Part shown: piece by piece, positions 1-8,902 of the stretch
How the letters are laid out: each line of letters begins with the position of its first letter
Position numbering within the stretch: position 1 is the first letter of the stretch
From: Mannheimia haemolytica
GTDB lineage: Bacteria; Pseudomonadota; Gammaproteobacteria; Enterobacterales; Pasteurellaceae
NCBI GenBank assembly: GCA_900638155.1
Contig: LR134495.1
Location: 124,001 to 188,000 of the forward strand
Reading direction: 5' to 3'
DNA: 64,000 bases
Program-made: the position numbers and the translations under genes
Notes under the pieces: model-generated
Seen by the model: only the letters and a program-made list of their open reading frames with translations
What the model was told of the DNA's origin: nothing
Database searches by the model: none

Positions 1-818
1 GCCTCTGTTGCCTCAAAACGTTGTAAACCTAAATGCCCTAACACCTGACCGATACGGCCTTGGCGGGTTTTACCTTCGCTATCGACAATAGTAACCGCTT
101 GGTTAGGTTTTACCGAACCACGTTTGATACGACCGATACCGATAACGCCTACATAGTTGTTATAGTCTAATTGCGAGATCTGCATTTGGAACGGAGCCTC
201 TAATTCCACTTGTGGCGGCTGAACGTGTTCAACAATCGCCTCGTAAAGTGGAGTCATATCTTCCGCTAACTCTTCGTGTTCTAAACCGGCCACACCGTTT
301 AACGCAGAAGCGTAAATGATTGGGAAATCTAATTGCTCGTCTGTTGCACCTAAATTTACGAAGAGATCGAACACCTGATCAACCACCCAATCAGGGCGAG
401 CACCCGGACGGTCCACTTTATTGATCACTACGATTGGTTTTAAACCGTGAGCGAACGCTTTTTGCGTTACGAAACGGGTTTGTGGCATCGGGCCGTCAAA
501 TGCATCAACCACTAAAAGCACAGAATCTACCATTGAAAGTACACGCTCAACTTCACCACCGAAATCAGCGTGTCCCGGAGTATCTACGATATTGATATGA
601 TAGCCGTTCCAGTTAATCGCTGTGTTTTTGGCAAGAATGGTAATACCACGCTCTTTTTCCAAATCGTTGGAGTCCATCACACGCTCGTCCACGTCGCCTC
701 GGGTGTCGCCAAAGGTGCCGGATTGTTGTAAAAGTTTATCAACCAGCGTTGTTTTACCGTGGTCAACGTGAGCAATAATTGCAATGTTACGCAATTTATT
801 AATATCTACATTTTGCAT
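1..818 (-). CDS. typA: TypA/BipA ribosome-associated GTPase, N-terminal part (cut by window edge)
   Basis: The minus strand from the ATG at 818 reads [20 protein letters not shown] followed by GKTT, the P-loop of a translational GTPase, and then [20 protein letters not shown], a stretch typical of TypA/BipA. The switch-[13 protein letters not shown] and the NKxD motif follow. TypA binds ribosomes and helps 50S assembly and translation under stress and cold. About 272 codons are present, covering the G domain and the start of domain II; the C-terminal half lies to the left of the window. The gene has its own leader with a strong -10 box and a terminator-like hairpin (see separate entries). The family call is sure. 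Confidence 0.95.
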   Translation of the reverse strand, partial: MQNVDINKLRNIAIIAHVDHGKTTLVDKLLQQSGTFGDTRGDVDERVMDSNDLEKERGITILAKNTAINWNGYHINIVDTPGHADFGGEVERVLSMVDSVLLVVDAFDGPMPQTRFVTQKAFAHGLKPIVVINKVDRPGARPDWVVDQVFDLFVNLGATDEQLDFPIIYASALNGVAGLEHEELAEDMTPLYEAIVEHVQPPQVELEAPFQMQISQLDYNNYVGVIGIGRIKRGSVKPNQAVTIVDSEGKTRQGRIGQVLGHLGLQRFEATE

Positions 819-844
819 TGGAATATCTTTTTTTATTGAGTGAA

Positions 845-879
845 AATAAAAACTCTCGCCCATCAAAACCGGCGAGAGT
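845..879 (-). terminator. Intrinsic-terminator-like hairpin in the typA leader
   Basis: On the minus strand ACTCTCGCC and GGCGAGAGT form a perfect 9-bp stem around a 10-nt loop, followed by TTTTATTTT. It lies about 130 bp past the yggS stop codon but downstream of a TATAAT box and 27 bp upstream of the typA start. It could therefore end the yggS transcript, attenuate typA, or both. Confidence 0.75.
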
Positions 880-897
880 CTAGAAATTGGAGGTCGA

Positions 898-903
898 ATT
901 ATA
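898..903 (-). promoter_or_regulatory. Probable typA promoter, -10 box TATAAT
   Basis: A perfect TATAAT on the minus strand would start transcription near 891, just before the leader hairpin. No good -35 lies at 17 bp; TTGTAG is 20 bp upstream. The promoter call rests mainly on the -10 box. Confidence 0.5.
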
Positions 904-1008
904 CAGAGTTTTTCAGAATTTGGCTACAAAACAAGCGGTCTAAATTTGCAAAAATTTTACAATTTAAAACTGCTTGCCAGAATCATTCCTTTGTTATGCC
1001 GATAAATT

Positions 1009-1692
1009 TTAGCCATAATCCCTCGCCCCAAAAATCGCCGTGCCGATTCTCACCATCGTAGAACCACATTCAATAGCGGCTTGCATATCGTCAGACATTC
1101 CCATTGAAAGAGTGTCAATGCCCTCAAATTCTGCTTGCAAGCGGTGAAAAAGTTGCTGCATTTTGCAAAGAGCGATTTTTTGTTGCTCCGGCTCACTTTC
1201 CGGTTTTGGAATTGCCATTAAACCACGTAATTTCAAATTAGGTAATTGAGAAATCGCTTGGGCTAAAGATAACATTTCGCTTGGCTCAATGCCTGATTTT
1301 GAGGCTTCATCGCTGATATTAATTTGAATCAATACATTAAGAGGTGCTTTTCCTTTCGGGCGTTGTTCGCTTAAACGCTCGGCAATTTTGAGCCTATCCA
1401 CCGTTTGAATCCAATCAAAATGAGTGGCAACCAGCTTGGTTTTATTCGATTGCAGTGGGCCGATAAAATGCCATTCCAAGTCAGCACGATTTGCAAAAAA
1501 TTCGATTTTTTCGACCGCTTCCTGCACATAATTCTCGCCAAACGCACGCTGACCGCCCTCTATCGCCTCTTGAATGGCTTCTACCGGCTTGGTTTTAGAA
1601 ACGGCAAGTAGCCGCACATTATCACGTTGGTGTTGTTGGGAAATTTGCTGAATTTGTTGATGGATTTGCGATAAATTCTCGGCAATCGACAT
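1009..1692 (-). CDS. yggS: YggS/PROSC-family PLP-binding protein (PLP homeostasis)
   Basis: This is a 227-residue TIM-barrel PLP carrier. The PLP-binding lysine is K33 in LLAVSKTKP, and the family signatures FGENYVQE, WHFIGPLQSNK, and GMSDDMQAAIECGSTMVRIGTA near the C-terminus are present. It has no known enzymatic activity; it buffers free pyridoxal phosphate and affects amino-acid and keto-acid pools. The open frame extends 29 codons further upstream, but the start at 1692 has an AAGGAACC ribosome site and gives the usual family length. It is divergent from kdsC with 70 bp between the starts. Confidence 0.93.
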   Translation of the reverse strand: MSIAENLSQIHQQIQQISQQHQRDNVRLLAVSKTKPVEAIQEAIEGGQRAFGENYVQEAVEKIEFFANRADLEWHFIGPLQSNKTKLVATHFDWIQTVDRLKIAERLSEQRPKGKAPLNVLIQINISDEASKSGIEPSEMLSLAQAISQLPNLKLRGLMAIPKPESEPEQQKIALCKMQQLFHRLQAEFEGIDTLSMGMSDDMQAAIECGSTMVRIGTAIFGARDYG

Positions 1693-1762
1693 TTCGGTTC
1701 CTTTGGTAAACGGAGGTAAAAAAGCTATAATGGCAAAATCATACCATATTTGAGGCAAAAAA

Positions 1763-2302
1763 ATGTTAGATCTGACCAAGATTAAATTAGTGATTACCGA
1801 TGTGGACGGTGTACTAACCGATGGCGGAATGTACTACACCGACCAAGGCGAAGTGATGAAACGTTTCCACGTTCACGATGGTTTAGGCGTTAAGATGTTG
1901 CAAAGTTGTGGCATTAAAGTGGCTGTACTCTCGGGCGGCGATACGGCTTTGCTCCGCAAACGGTTAGAGGTGCTGAAAATCGATCTGGCTTTATTAGGCA
2001 AAATGGAAAAACGCTCCGCCTGCTTTGAGCTAATGCAACAAGCCGGTGTTACCCCTGAGCAAACGGCTTACATTGGTGATGATACCTTAGATTTACCGGC
2101 TTTTGAGGTGTGTGGCATTGCGATTGCAACCCGTAACGCCCACGATTACATCAAAGAAAAAGCAGATTGGGTATTGCAAAAAGCCGGTGGTGAGGGGGCA
2201 TTTCGTGAAGTCTCCGACCAAATTTTGGAGGCTCAAGGCTTCGGTGAAATTTTTAAAACCGCAGATGGTTTTTTAGCCATTGCACAGAAAATGGCTCAGT
2301 AG
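1763..2302 (+). CDS. kdsC: 3-deoxy-D-manno-octulosonate 8-phosphate phosphatase KdsC
   Basis: This 179-residue HAD-superfamily phosphatase removes phosphate from Kdo-8-P to give Kdo for the lipid A inner core. Motif I is ITDVDGVLTDG with nucleophile D13 and acid D15; motif II is VAVLSGGD; motif IV is YIGDDTLDLPAFE. Like other KdsC proteins it lacks a cap domain and probably forms a tetramer. In enterobacteria kdsC sits with kdsD and the lpt genes; here it stands alone, divergent from yggS and followed directly by a terminator. Confidence 0.95.
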   Translation: MLDLTKIKLVITDVDGVLTDGGMYYTDQGEVMKRFHVHDGLGVKMLQSCGIKVAVLSGGDTALLRKRLEVLKIDLALLGKMEKRSACFELMQQAGVTPEQTAYIGDDTLDLPAFEVCGIAIATRNAHDYIKEKADWVLQKAGGEGAFREVSDQILEAQGFGEIFKTADGFLAIAQKMAQ

Positions 2303-2315
2303 CCCCAATAAAGCC

Positions 2316-2339
2316 AAAGGCGGTTTAATCCGCCTTTTT
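2316..2339. terminator. Bidirectional terminator between kdsC and the DUF3144 gene
   Basis: AAAGGCGG and CCGCCTTT form an 8-bp stem with a 6-nt loop, with T-runs on both strands. The stop codon of the minus-strand DUF3144 gene lies inside the loop, so the two convergent genes share this terminator. Confidence 0.8.
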
Positions 2340-2633
2340 CCCTTCAATATATCGCTCAAAATTTTGGATATACTCTTCTAAATTCGCCGTGAGCATTTCT
2401 TTGTATTGCTCCACAAAATACTGAATGACCTCATCTTTAGAATCGACCAACTGTTGCTTATATTCCGCTTTGCTGGCAGCAACATAGGCGTTAAATCTGG
2501 CACAGCCAAACAACATCGCATTGCTGACTTGGTTTGGGGCAATGTTTTTTAAATGAGCGTTGGCAACGTTAATAAAGCCATCAGCACGCTGGTAGAAAGT
2601 TGGGTCAATTTGTTTATCGGTAATGTTAATCAT
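2325..2633 (-). CDS. DUF3144 family protein
   Basis: This is a 102-residue soluble protein of unknown function. It contains FYQRADGFINVANAHL near residues 9-24 and a helical C-terminus ending in basic and acidic residues, which resembles the DUF3144 family found in gamma-proteobacteria. The start at 2633 is preceded by GAGGATACG; the frame stays open further upstream, but that part is translated repeat DNA (2681-2750) and was excluded. It lies downstream of rpoH on the same strand with a 140-bp gap holding an uptake signal and a hairpin repeat. The family assignment is from memory of the sequence type. Confidence 0.75.
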   Translation of the reverse strand: MINITDKQIDPTFYQRADGFINVANAHLKNIAPNQVSNAMLFGCARFNAYVAASKAEYKQQLVDSKDEVIQYFVEQYKEMLTANLEEYIQNFERYIEGKKAD

Positions 2634-2680
2634 CGTATCCTCATTTTTAGTCAAAATACAAGCGGTACTTTTTGCGTAAA

Positions 2681-2750
2681 ATTTTGCACAAACGCTTGCG
2701 TTTGAACGTCGGCTCTGCCGACGGCACGAAGTGCGAGCGTAGCGAGTAAA
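2681..2750 (-). repeat. Hairpin-rich intergenic repeat, copy 1
   Basis: This is one of three related intergenic elements (others at 20145-20223 and 49304-49373). Read on the minus strand it holds a CGCTACG/GCACTTCGTGC segment, a hairpin GTCGGC-AGA-GCCGAC and a palindrome AAACGC-AA-GCGTTT, ending in GTGCAAAAT. Uptake-signal cores flank it on both sides (near 2659 and 2757). It lies between rpoH and the DUF3144 gene. Confidence 0.8.
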
Positions 2751-2773
2751 AAAATCACCGCTTGTAGGCATTT

Positions 2774-3733
2774 CTAGTCATCTAATGAAATCGCTTCCTT
2801 GATTTTCTTCAATGCAGCATTTTCAAGCTGTCTTACCCGCTCTGCCGAGATGTTATATTTATCAGCTAAATCTTGCAGTGTGGCTTTATTGTCATCTAAC
2901 CAACGGGTTTTGATGATATCTTGGCTACGCTCATCAAGGGTGGCTAACGCATAGGCAAGTTGAGCGGTTGCCTGCCCATTATGTTGTTCGTCTTCCAAGT
3001 CATCGGCGAAATTGGAGCTGCTATCTTCAATATACATAGAAGGAGCGTAGCTGTCTTCATCGTCGTCACCGGCAGGTAAGTCAAAACCTAAATCTTGCCC
3101 GGTCATTCGAGATTCCATTTCTCGCACTTCTTCCACTGACACACCTAAATCATCGGCAACTTTTTTGATCTCTTCTTCATTAAACCACGCCAAGCGGTTT
3201 TTATTTTTGCGTAAATTAAAGAATAATTTACGTTGAGCTTTGGTAGTCGCTACTTTCACAATTCGCCAGTTTTTCAGCACATATTCGTGAATTTCCGCTT
3301 TCACCCAATGCACCGCAAAAGAAACTAAACGCACGCCCACATTAGGATCAAACCGTTTTACCGCTTTCATCAAGCCGATATTACCCTCTTGAATCAGATC
3401 CGCCAGCGGTAAACCATAGCCCAAATAGCCACGAGCAATGTGGATCACAAACCGCATATGGGAAAGGATCAGCTGTTTTGCTGCCTCAACATCTTCATCA
3501 TAATAATAACGCTCCGCCAGTTCTTTTTCCTGCTCGGCGGTGAGAATCGGATACTGATTTGCCATTCGGATATAGCTATCCAAATTGCCCTGCGGCACAG
3601 GCATTGAGCCGGAAACCAAAGCCGGGTGCATTGCCTCTACCGATGTTTCTTCTTCATCTATCTCATCAACATCAATCGGTTCGGCATCAACAATTTCAGC
3701 ATCTTCAATCTCGTTTTCGTTAAATTTTTTCAT
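2774..3733 (-). CDS. rpoH: RNA polymerase sigma-32 factor RpoH
   Basis: This heat-shock sigma factor has 319 residues. Region 2 is clear ([20 protein letters not shown], then [20 protein letters not shown]), followed by the RpoH box [13 protein letters not shown] and region 4 ([13 protein letters not shown] ... [18 protein letters not shown]). It directs RNA polymerase to chaperone and protease genes. The protein is about 35 residues longer than E. coli RpoH (284) because of an acidic N-terminal extension before the conserved [10 protein letters not shown]. The start at 3733 was chosen over 3757 because an extended -10 box at 3765-3770 would place the mRNA start near 3758. No long structured 5' leader is possible with that promoter. 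Confidence 0.95.
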   Translation of the reverse strand: MKKFNENEIEDAEIVDAEPIDVDEIDEEETSVEAMHPALVSGSMPVPQGNLDSYIRMANQYPILTAEQEKELAERYYYDEDVEAAKQLILSHMRFVIHIARGYLGYGLPLADLIQEGNIGLMKAVKRFDPNVGVRLVSFAVHWVKAEIHEYVLKNWRIVKVATTKAQRKLFFNLRKNKNRLAWFNEEEIKKVADDLGVSVEEVREMESRMTGQDLGFDLPAGDDDEDSYAPSMYIEDSSSNFADDLEDEQHNGQATAQLAYALATLDERSQDIIKTRWLDDNKATLQDLADKYNISAERVRQLENAALKKIKEAISLDD

Positions 3734-3764
3734 TCTATTTCTCTTCACTCTCAGCAAGGTTTAC

Positions 3765-3770
3765 ATTATA
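3765..3770 (-). promoter_or_regulatory. rpoH promoter, extended -10 (TGTTATAAT)
   Basis: A perfect TATAAT on the minus strand is preceded by TGT, forming an extended -10. Transcription would begin near 3758, giving a 5' leader of about 25 nt. No convincing -35 is seen, as is common for extended -10 promoters. Confidence 0.6.
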
Positions 3771-3857
3771 ACAGCGTTAAATCTATCTGGTGTGGGATTT
3801 GTATGATTTTATTTCGAGCTATTCAATACCGCTAAGTTCCGCCACTTGCAAAACTTT

Positions 3858-3886
3858 TTGCAAATTCGACCGCTTTCCTTTAGAAT
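3858..3886 (+). promoter_or_regulatory. ssrA promoter
   Basis: TTTGCA and TAGAAT are separated by 17 bp, about 12 bp upstream of the mature tmRNA 5' end. The -35 overlaps the TTTGCAAA tail of an uptake-signal-like sequence. Confidence 0.55.
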
Positions 3887-3898
3887 ACCGCTACTTTT

Positions 3899-4265
3899 GG
3901 GGCTGATTTTGGATTCGACGGGATTGGCGAAGCCCAAGGTGCATGTCGAGGTGCGGTAGGCCTCGTAAACAAACCGCAAAATAATAGTCGCAAACGACGA
4001 ACAATACGCTTTAGCAGCTTAATAACCTGCTTTAAAGCCTTATCTCCTCAGCTTCCGCTCGTAAGACGAGGGCAAAGATAAGTCACCCAAAACGAGATCG
4101 TGTGGACGCCGCCGCTTTAGGATCGAAACACTAAATTAAATAAAGCTAGTTTATTCATTGCGTGTCTGTCCGCTGTGAATAAGCGAAATTAAAGACTAGA
4201 CTAAACATGTAGTACTGAAGGTAGAGAAATTTCGGACGGGGGTTCAAATCCCCCCAGCTCCACCA
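3899..4265 (+). ncRNA. ssrA: Transfer-messenger RNA (tmRNA)
   Basis: This is a 367-nt tmRNA. The 5' end GGGGCTGATTTTGGATTCGA and the 3' end GGGTTCAAATCCCCCCAGCT followed by CCACCA form the tRNA-Ala-like half. The tag frame starts at GCA 3990 and reads ANDEQYALAA before a TAA at 4020-4022. Pseudoknot regions lie between. It rescues ribosomes stalled on broken mRNAs together with SmpB, whose gene is not in the window. The CCA end is encoded. Confidence 0.98.
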
Positions 4266-4297
4266 AATTATAATCCTATACGGTTCAACCGATACCT

Positions 4298-4334
4298 AAA
4301 AAGCCTTGAAAATCAATGTTTCAAGGCTTTTTTA
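4298..4334 (+). terminator. ssrA terminator
   Basis: AAAAAGCCTTGAAA pairs with TTTCAAGGCTTTTTT around a short loop, about 30 bp past the tmRNA CCA end. It may also serve the convergent autotransporter gene. Confidence 0.9.
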
Positions 4335-4384
4335 GTAACATTATGTTTGAACCGATTCAAGTGTAGCTTCAGGTTACATAAAGC

Positions 4385-7300
4385 TTACCACTCATATCCA
4401 ACTTTGAGTGAAATGAATTTTTGTTCTTGCAATGTATTTCCTTTTGTAAAGCCAGCATGCATCGAACTTGATACCCCTTTATAATGGAGTCTAATCCCTA
4501 CTTCTTGCTTAAAATAACGACCTATATTTTGATTTAAGGAAAATTCATTTAACTTAGTTTTAAGTGTTCCGTGGCTTGCATCAACAAAATAGCTCCCTAA
4601 TTCAGGTTTTACCTTTAATTCATTAAAGGTAAAAGTTTTATTTAATGCTAAACCAGCTTGAATAGCCAAAAGATCTACCCTATCAGTCTCAAATTTTGTG
4701 TTCTCTAATTGAGCATTTGCAGCTGTTAAATGGTGATAGCGCATACCAAATGACGGTTGTAGGTTAAAACTTGCAACTTCCAACGTTTTACCTACCGTTA
4801 ATCCTAAAGAATATACATTTCTGGCTAGTTTTATCGTCTGGCTTTGATGGCTTAATTTGTTATTCGCACGCCCAATGCTACCATCAACCCCTACATAAAT
4901 GCCATTTTCCCATGTTTTCTTACCATAAAAAGAGAGCATAGTTAAATCCCCTTTACCATTATAGTAGTTCTGAAAATCATTATTCGCTCTGGATTGAGAT
5001 AAGATAGTACCAATAACTAGGTTATGATCATCCAAATATTTCTCTGCTCCAACTTGTACCAAGCTGAAATCTTGTTTGAAAGCACTGTTTCCAGACTGAT
5101 ATTTTGTTGTTTGATACTCATATTTCGACCAAACATTAGCTCGCTCATCTTTATCTTTACGAACTAAAAGATCTAATGCAGAAGTCACACCTAAAACAGC
5201 ATTAATTTGTGCAGCAAGTTCTGAACTAAGAGATACAGCTCTAGCTTTTCCCGCTTCTTCTGCAGCTTTACGTGCAGCTTCTTCTTGCGCAAGGCGCGCT
5301 TTTTCTGCCTCTTCTGCAGCTTTGCGTGCAGCTTCTTCTTGCGCAAGACGGGCTTTTTCTGCCTCTTCTGCAGCTTTACGAGCGGCTTCTTCTTGCGCCA
5401 GACGAGCTTTTTCTGCCTCTTCTGCGGCTTTGCGTGCAGCTTCTTCCTGCGCAAGACGGGCTTTTTCTGCCTCTTCTGCGGCTTTACGTGCAGCTTCTTC
5501 TTGCGCCAGACGAGCTTTTTCTGCCTCTTCTGCAGCTTTACGTGCTGCTTCTTCTTGCGCAAGGCGTGCTTTTTCTGCCTCTTCTGCGGCTTTACGTGCT
5601 GCTTCTTCTTGCGCCAAACGAGCTTTTTCCGCCTCTTCTACTGCTTTACGAGCGGCTTCTTCTTGCACCAGACGAGCTTTTTCTGCCTCTTCTGCGGCTT
5701 TACGTGCAGCTTCTTCTTGCGCCAGACGAGCTTTTTCTGCCTCTTCTGCAGCTTTACGTGCTGCTTCTTCTTGCGCAAGGCGTGCTTTTTCTGCCTCTTC
5801 TGCGGCTTTACGTGCTGCTTCTTCTTGCGCCAAACGAGCTTTTTCCGCCTCTTCTGCTGCTTTACGTGCTGCTTCTTCTTGCGCAAGACGGGCTTTTTCT
5901 GCCTCTTCTGCGGCTTTACGTGCGGCTTCTTCTCTTGCTTTAGCCTCTTCTGTTTTTTCTGGGCTTAAATAGTAAGCTAGCCCCTCTTTTTTTAATGTAT
6001 AACGAAAATCTCCCCTCACAATATCAGAGTCATCTAAAGTAAAATTAAAGTTATTCTCTGATTTTGCTTCTAATAATTTGATTTTCTGATCATTAGTGGG
6101 TGTGCCAATTTGGGAAATTTTTGCCTTAAAAGCACCGCTTGCATGCTCTACATTTATCAAATCACTTATTGTTTGAGCAAAGTAAGTGATAAAGTTAATA
6201 ACCCCACTTCCGCTAAGACTATTAATATTTAAAGTATTTGGCTCACCCACATTATTGTCTAAGGTGATTGTCGCATTATCTACATTCAATTTATTGACAT
6301 TGCTGTTTCCTGTCATTACCCAGCTAGAACCATTTTGCAAGTTTATTTGGCTATCGCCATTGCTTTCAATTGTCCCAATAAGATCAGCCTTACTACCTAA
6401 TTCAAAACGTGCATTCTGAGTTAATTTAATATCACTATTGACTGTAGTACGTTGCCAGCTATGTAAATCCTTATCAGATAACACAGATAAATTACAACTT
6501 GCTATGCCAGTACGATCTGAACGAATACACGATTGAGATTTCCCTTGTGTGAAACCTACTTGTGCTGTTGCATTGTCACTCAAATTAAAATTACCGTTTA
6601 CTTCAACTACATTACGGCTAACTTCAATTTTCCCATTATCCTTAGCTTGAAAGGTTGTTGCGCTAAAGGTTCGATTAATCCATTCACCTTCTTTTATAAT
6701 TTCCTTATTAATTGTTTTTTTATTTTCATCAAGAACTTGGCGTGCATATGGAATCGGGCGGCCGGATAAAATAATTTCAGCATCATTTTCTGCCGACAAA
6801 ATCCCATCTAATGCGGTCCCCCCAGTTAAAAGAAGCTTCCCTCCTGCATTAATAGGCTTGAAGTGAATATTTAACTTTCCGTTCTCTCTGCTTGAGTCAG
6901 ATTCGCCAAAATAGCCATTGTAAGCATAAAGTTGATTTTCTAGTGCTTTATTTTTCTTTTCAACGACATACTTTTTAGCATCATCATGATTCCAACTTAT
7001 AAACTTCCACGCATTGTTCTCAAGCACAAAATAGGCGCCTTGGCTACGAAACAGATCAGCATTATAGCCTTCTCCAAAATTAATTGTACGAACATCATTA
7101 TCTGTAAATACTTGGCCTACCAAAGAAATATTCGCAGCAACACCAGCATTATTATTAACAATTCTCGCTCCATCATCGACATTCTGGATCCGATTAAATG
7201 TTAAGCTGTTACCGTTTAAATCTAAACGACCGCCACGATAACCAAAATAAATACTGTTAGGATCTACTTGATCAGCGCTATTTAGAATTACAGTTGGTCG

Positions 7301-8698
7301 TCCACTAACGATCCCAACTTCACTAAATGCAGATTTTTCACCATTTTCGCCCGCTTGTTGGTTAAGAATCACTGTGCCATCTCCAACACTAATTGATCCT
7401 AAATTCTTGCCTTTACCAGAAACAGTTAGCGTTCCTTCTCCAATTTTAGATAATCTATCTCCCACCGGATTATGAACTTGCCATTCTACATTCTTATTTT
7501 TATCTACAGATATCCCAGCCCCAAGCCACGTTGTCATTTCATTAGCACCGGTTACAACCGCATTACCTGAAAAATATAGCGCTCCGGCTCCCTGATTAAT
7601 ATTATTAGCTAAATTAAGGGTATTTCCATCTCCGGAAATTTTAAGCGTTTTCCCATGGTGTAAAGATGGCTTATGTGGCTTACCTGTTGTTGGGTCAGGC
7701 AATGAGGTATCAGCTAAATCAACTACTAATTCAGCCGTGGCCCCCGTAATCTTGCTACTATTTCCAAGTGCAGTCCAAGTGAGAGTCTTTCCACTATCAC
7801 TTATAGTACCTGCCGTATCTTCTTGCTCTAGTAAATCACCATATTCAGGATGGTTTACAACTGACACGGTAAAATCATCATTACCTGATTGTAATGTAGC
7901 AATATATACCCAACGATTCAGACGATTATCCCATGCAAACATGCCTGAGCCACTATCGCCTTGCTGTGGATGAGAGCTAAGAGGGCTGTAACTATCATCA
8001 AATACATTGCCTTTAAAAACAAAGGTATTAGCATTATTGCTCGTTAACTTTAATGTGGTTCCACCAATTAGGTAAGCATACGGATCCGCAAGTTTTTCCT
8101 TTACAGCATTCTTTTCAGCTAAAATGTATTGTGTACCTGAACCTGCACGAATAAACATTGGAAAAATACTTGCATCACGATACAGATCATAATTTTTCTC
8201 TTGGGATTGCTCTGCTGGTGCTGTTTCTGTTACTAGTTTATGCAAACGAGGCGTTTGATAGTCATTATGCGTAAATCCCTGAATGGCTTTACTCCCTTTT
8301 GGGTCATAATCATTGCGTGAAACCAATTGATAATTAAAATGGTGATTATCTGGGTTTTCACTACCAGAATCACCAAACTGCACTGTTCGATAGCCTCTGT
8401 TGTGCTCTACACTCACAATATATTGTGGTTTAGTCAGGGTTGCATAACCTCCCCCCCGTGTAATCACAGAGAAGTCAATCATGGGAATATTTTCTAAAGC
8501 AATACCTATCTTGTCACCTTGCTTATTAAATATTTCAACATTTTTCGCTCCGACATAAAATTTTCCTTTATTTTCCGCAAGATCTCGGAAATATTGGTAA
8601 TCTATATCGCCACGAACAGTAGAACTGTAACTAAGCTGTGCCAATGACAGCCCTACGAATGCAGAAATTAAAGAGAGTTTAAAAGAGGCTGGTTTCAT
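4385..8698 (-). CDS. IgA1-protease-like (S6 family) serine protease autotransporter
   Basis: This 1437-residue type Va secreted protease has a signal peptide at residues 1 to about 26 ([10 protein letters not shown] then a hydrophobic core). A peptidase S6 domain follows with the likely triad H99 (in SVEHNRGY), D146 (in HNDYQTPRL) and S249 (GDSGSG). A beta-helical passenger runs to about residue 915, then thirteen 18-residue repeats (923-1156) and a C-terminal autotransporter beta-barrel ending in SLKVGYEW. It resembles IgA proteases, Hap and AasP-like proteins of the Pasteurellaceae; the substrate cannot be read from sequence. The start at 8698 gives a proper signal peptide; the frame is open 52 codons further but without one. 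It stands alone, convergent with ssrA. Confidence 0.93.
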   Translation of the reverse strand: MKPASFKLSLISAFVGLSLAQLSYSSTVRGDIDYQYFRDLAENKGKFYVGAKNVEIFNKQGDKIGIALENIPMIDFSVITRGGGYATLTKPQYIVSVEHNRGYRTVQFGDSGSENPDNHHFNYQLVSRNDYDPKGSKAIQGFTHNDYQTPRLHKLVTETAPAEQSQEKNYDLYRDASIFPMFIRAGSGTQYILAEKNAVKEKLADPYAYLIGGTTLKLTSNNANTFVFKGNVFDDSYSPLSSHPQQGDSGSGMFAWDNRLNRWVYIATLQSGNDDFTVSVVNHPEYGDLLEQEDTAGTISDSGKTLTWTALGNSSKITGATAELVVDLADTSLPDPTTGKPHKPSLHHGKTLKISGDGNTLNLANNINQGAGALYFSGNAVVTGANEMTTWLGAGISVDKNKNVEWQVHNPVGDRLSKIGEGTLTVSGKGKNLGSISVGDGTVILNQQAGENGEKSAFSEVGIVSGRPTVILNSADQVDPNSIYFGYRGGRLDLNGNSLTFNRIQNVDDGARIVNNNAGVAANISLVGQVFTDNDVRTINFGEGYNADLFRSQGAYFVLENNAWKFISWNHDDAKKYVVEKKNKALENQLYAYNGYFGESDSSRENGKLNIHFKPINAGGKLLLTGGTALDGILSAENDAEIILSGRPIPYARQVLDENKKTINKEIIKEGEWINRTFSATTFQAKDNGKIEVSRNVVEVNGNFNLSDNATAQVGFTQGKSQSCIRSDRTGIASCNLSVLSDKDLHSWQRTTVNSDIKLTQNARFELGSKADLIGTIESNGDSQINLQNGSSWVMTGNSNVNKLNVDNATITLDNNVGEPNTLNINSLSGSGVINFITYFAQTISDLINVEHASGAFKAKISQIGTPTNDQKIKLLEAKSENNFNFTLDDSDIVRGDFRYTLKKEGLAYYLSPEKTEEAKAREEAARKAAEEAEKARLAQEEAARKAAEEAEKARLAQEEAARKAAEEAEKARLAQEEAARKAAEEAEKARLAQEEAARKAAEEAEKARLVQEEAARKAVEEAEKARLAQEEAARKAAEEAEKARLAQEEAARKAAEEAEKARLAQEEAARKAAEEAEKARLAQEEAARKAAEEAEKARLAQEEAARKAAEEAEKARLAQEEAARKAAEEAEKARLAQEEAARKAAEEAGKARAVSLSSELAAQINAVLGVTSALDLLVRKDKDERANVWSKYEYQTTKYQSGNSAFKQDFSLVQVGAEKYLDDHNLVIGTILSQSRANNDFQNYYNGKGDLTMLSFYGKKTWENGIYVGVDGSIGRANNKLSHQSQTIKLARNVYSLGLTVGKTLEVASFNLQPSFGMRYHHLTAANAQLENTKFETDRVDLLAIQAGLALNKTFTFNELKVKPELGSYFVDASHGTLKTKLNEFSLNQNIGRYFKQEVGIRLHYKGVSSSMHAGFTKGNTLQEQKFISLKVGYEW
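5231..5932 (-). repeat. Thirteen tandem 54-bp in-frame repeats in the autotransporter linker
   Basis: Each unit encodes [18 protein letters not shown] or a near copy. Variants are LVQ at the end of unit 5, AV in unit 6, and a diverged last unit with EEAGKARAV. Units differ mainly at silent positions. The product should be a long charged helix or coiled coil between passenger and barrel. Fifty-four is a multiple of three, so gain or loss of units keeps the frame. Confidence 0.97.
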
Positions 8699-8808
8699 AT
8701 ATTTATCATCCAAAAAATAGAATTTGGCGAATTCTAGCACTAATTGATGACAAAATAAGCATTCAATTACAACGATAGGAAATACATAGCAAATAGTGAA
8801 AATAGTAA

Positions 8809-8826
8809 GCCCGCTTAAGAGCGGGC
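8809..8826 (-). terminator. Possible cysE terminator
   Basis: GCCCGCT and AGCGGGC form a 7-bp GC-rich stem with a 4-nt loop, about 75 bp past the cysE stop codon. On the minus strand it is followed by TTACTATTTT, an interrupted T-run, so strength is uncertain. The rest of 8699-8902 shows no gene. Confidence 0.5.
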
Positions 8827-8902
8827 AAAACATTTGAATAAAGGTTAATTGCAACTTGTACTTAGCAATGTCTAAATCATAAATTAAAGGAATAACTCTT
8901 AC

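Noticed and set aside
2634..2771. Upstream extension of the DUF3144 protein
   Set aside because: The added residues are translated repeat and uptake-signal sequence; a good ribosome site lies at the internal start 2633.
5231..5932. Regularly spaced repeats that could be taken for a CRISPR array
   Set aside because: The 54-bp units are contiguous with no unique spacers and are in frame within the autotransporter gene, so this is a coding tandem repeat.
5272..5972. Long plus-strand open frames opposite the autotransporter repeats
   Set aside because: Three overlapping frames are open only because the repeat lacks stop codons in any phase. Their products are low-complexity mirror readings with no ribosome site.
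8699..8854. N-terminal extension of the autotransporter to 8854
   Set aside because: The added 52 residues would displace the signal peptide that starts at 8698 and contain no family sequence.
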